A stretch of DNA of 5,277 bases, taken from Muribaculaceae bacterium (lineage in GTDB: Bacteria; Bacteroidota; Bacteroidia; Bacteroidales; Muribaculaceae). The stretch spans positions 1-5,277 of the forward strand of contig JAIDJJ010000555.1 in NCBI GenBank assembly GCA_029052265.1, given 5' to 3'. Positions 5,088-5,277 of the stretch are shown here, in pieces (position 1 is the first letter of the stretch; each line of letters begins with the position of its first letter). The translations under genes were made by a program, and so were the position numbers. The notes under the pieces were generated by a model. That model did not search any database. It worked only from the letters and a program-made list of their open reading frames with translations, and was not told the DNA's origin.

Positions 5088-5277
5088 TCCGGCACCTATG
5101 CATATGCCAATCTTGCGGCTACTCCGATGCAATTTTCAACACTTTTATTATAAGACCTACGAAAAATAAATGTACAAATGCCAGACATATATTGCGGTAA
5201 TCTATAAAGCCGTTCATCAGTCGTTATGGAACCCCATAATTCCATCTTCACGTCTTCATATCTCGCTCTCACTATAA
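5088..5277 (-). other. Unassigned right-edge region with a 59-codon open frame running off the window
   Basis: I recognise no gene, RNA or repeat here. On the minus strand one frame is open from the window edge (5275) to a TAG at 5096-5098, giving 59 residues ending in IGVAARLAYA. It could be the C-terminus of a gene located further right, but an open frame this long is not rare by chance and I cannot match it to a family. In another minus-strand frame, ATG 5217 to TAG 5119 encodes a 32-residue hydrophobic peptide (MNGFIDYRNICLAFVHLFFV and onward) that looks like one membrane helix. On the plus strand, an ATG at 5226 is open to the edge for 17 codons. At most one of these is likely to be real, and none has supporting signals. 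Confidence 0.2.

Noticed and set aside
5226..5277. Plus-strand gene start (ATG 5226) running off the right edge
   Set aside because: Only 17 codons are visible, with no promoter motif (no TAnnTTTG upstream on that strand) and no recognisable N-terminus.
5000..5277. tRNA or other structured RNA gene in the right-edge gap
   Set aside because: I found no cloverleaf arms or TTCGA-like T loop, and no long stem beyond the small leader hairpin.

Overview
The window looks like a chromosomal housekeeping segment from a gut-type Bacteroidales bacterium; a Muribaculaceae-like lineage is my guess. The evidence is the Bacteroidales-style protein sequences, the lack of Shine-Dalgarno sequences before any start (A-rich leaders instead), and a promoter candidate of the Bacteroidetes type (TAnnTTTG with an upstream TTG about 20 nt away) before queF. 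The species assignment is inference from sequence feel, not from a search.

Layout: the left half is read rightward. It holds the 3' two thirds of aspS (aspartyl-tRNA synthetase, cut by the window edge), then a compact Nif3-like dinuclear-metal protein, then a coiled-coil protein with a C-terminal C4 zinc ribbon. The gaps are only about 30-40 nt, so the three are probably co-transcribed. The right half is read leftward and holds a complete preQ1 set in the transcription order queF, queC, queD, queE. Its junctions are tight: 11 nt, then 4 nt, then a 14-nt overlap. The two units converge on a 140-nt spacer (about 2798-2937) with two strong hairpins. One is a perfect 26-bp inverted repeat that can terminate transcription in both directions.

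How the genes work together: QueD makes 6-carboxy-tetrahydropterin from the FolE product, QueE converts it to 7-carboxy-7-deazaguanine (CDG), QueC converts CDG to preQ0, and QueF reduces preQ0 to preQ1. preQ1 is the base that Tgt inserts at position 34 of tRNA-Asp, -Asn, -His and -Tyr on the way to queuosine. The cluster contains no folE, tgt, queA, epoxyqueuosine reductase or transporter, so those would have to lie elsewhere.

The right edge (5000-5277) is non-coding or uncertain. It has the queF leader and promoter candidate, and a 59-codon open frame running off the edge that I cannot identify. I see no mobile element, CRISPR array, RNA gene or clearly new system. The points most worth a second look are the nested-palindrome bidirectional terminator, the domain-less Nif3 protein beside an uncharacterised zinc-ribbon protein, the queF leader, and the unexplained right edge.
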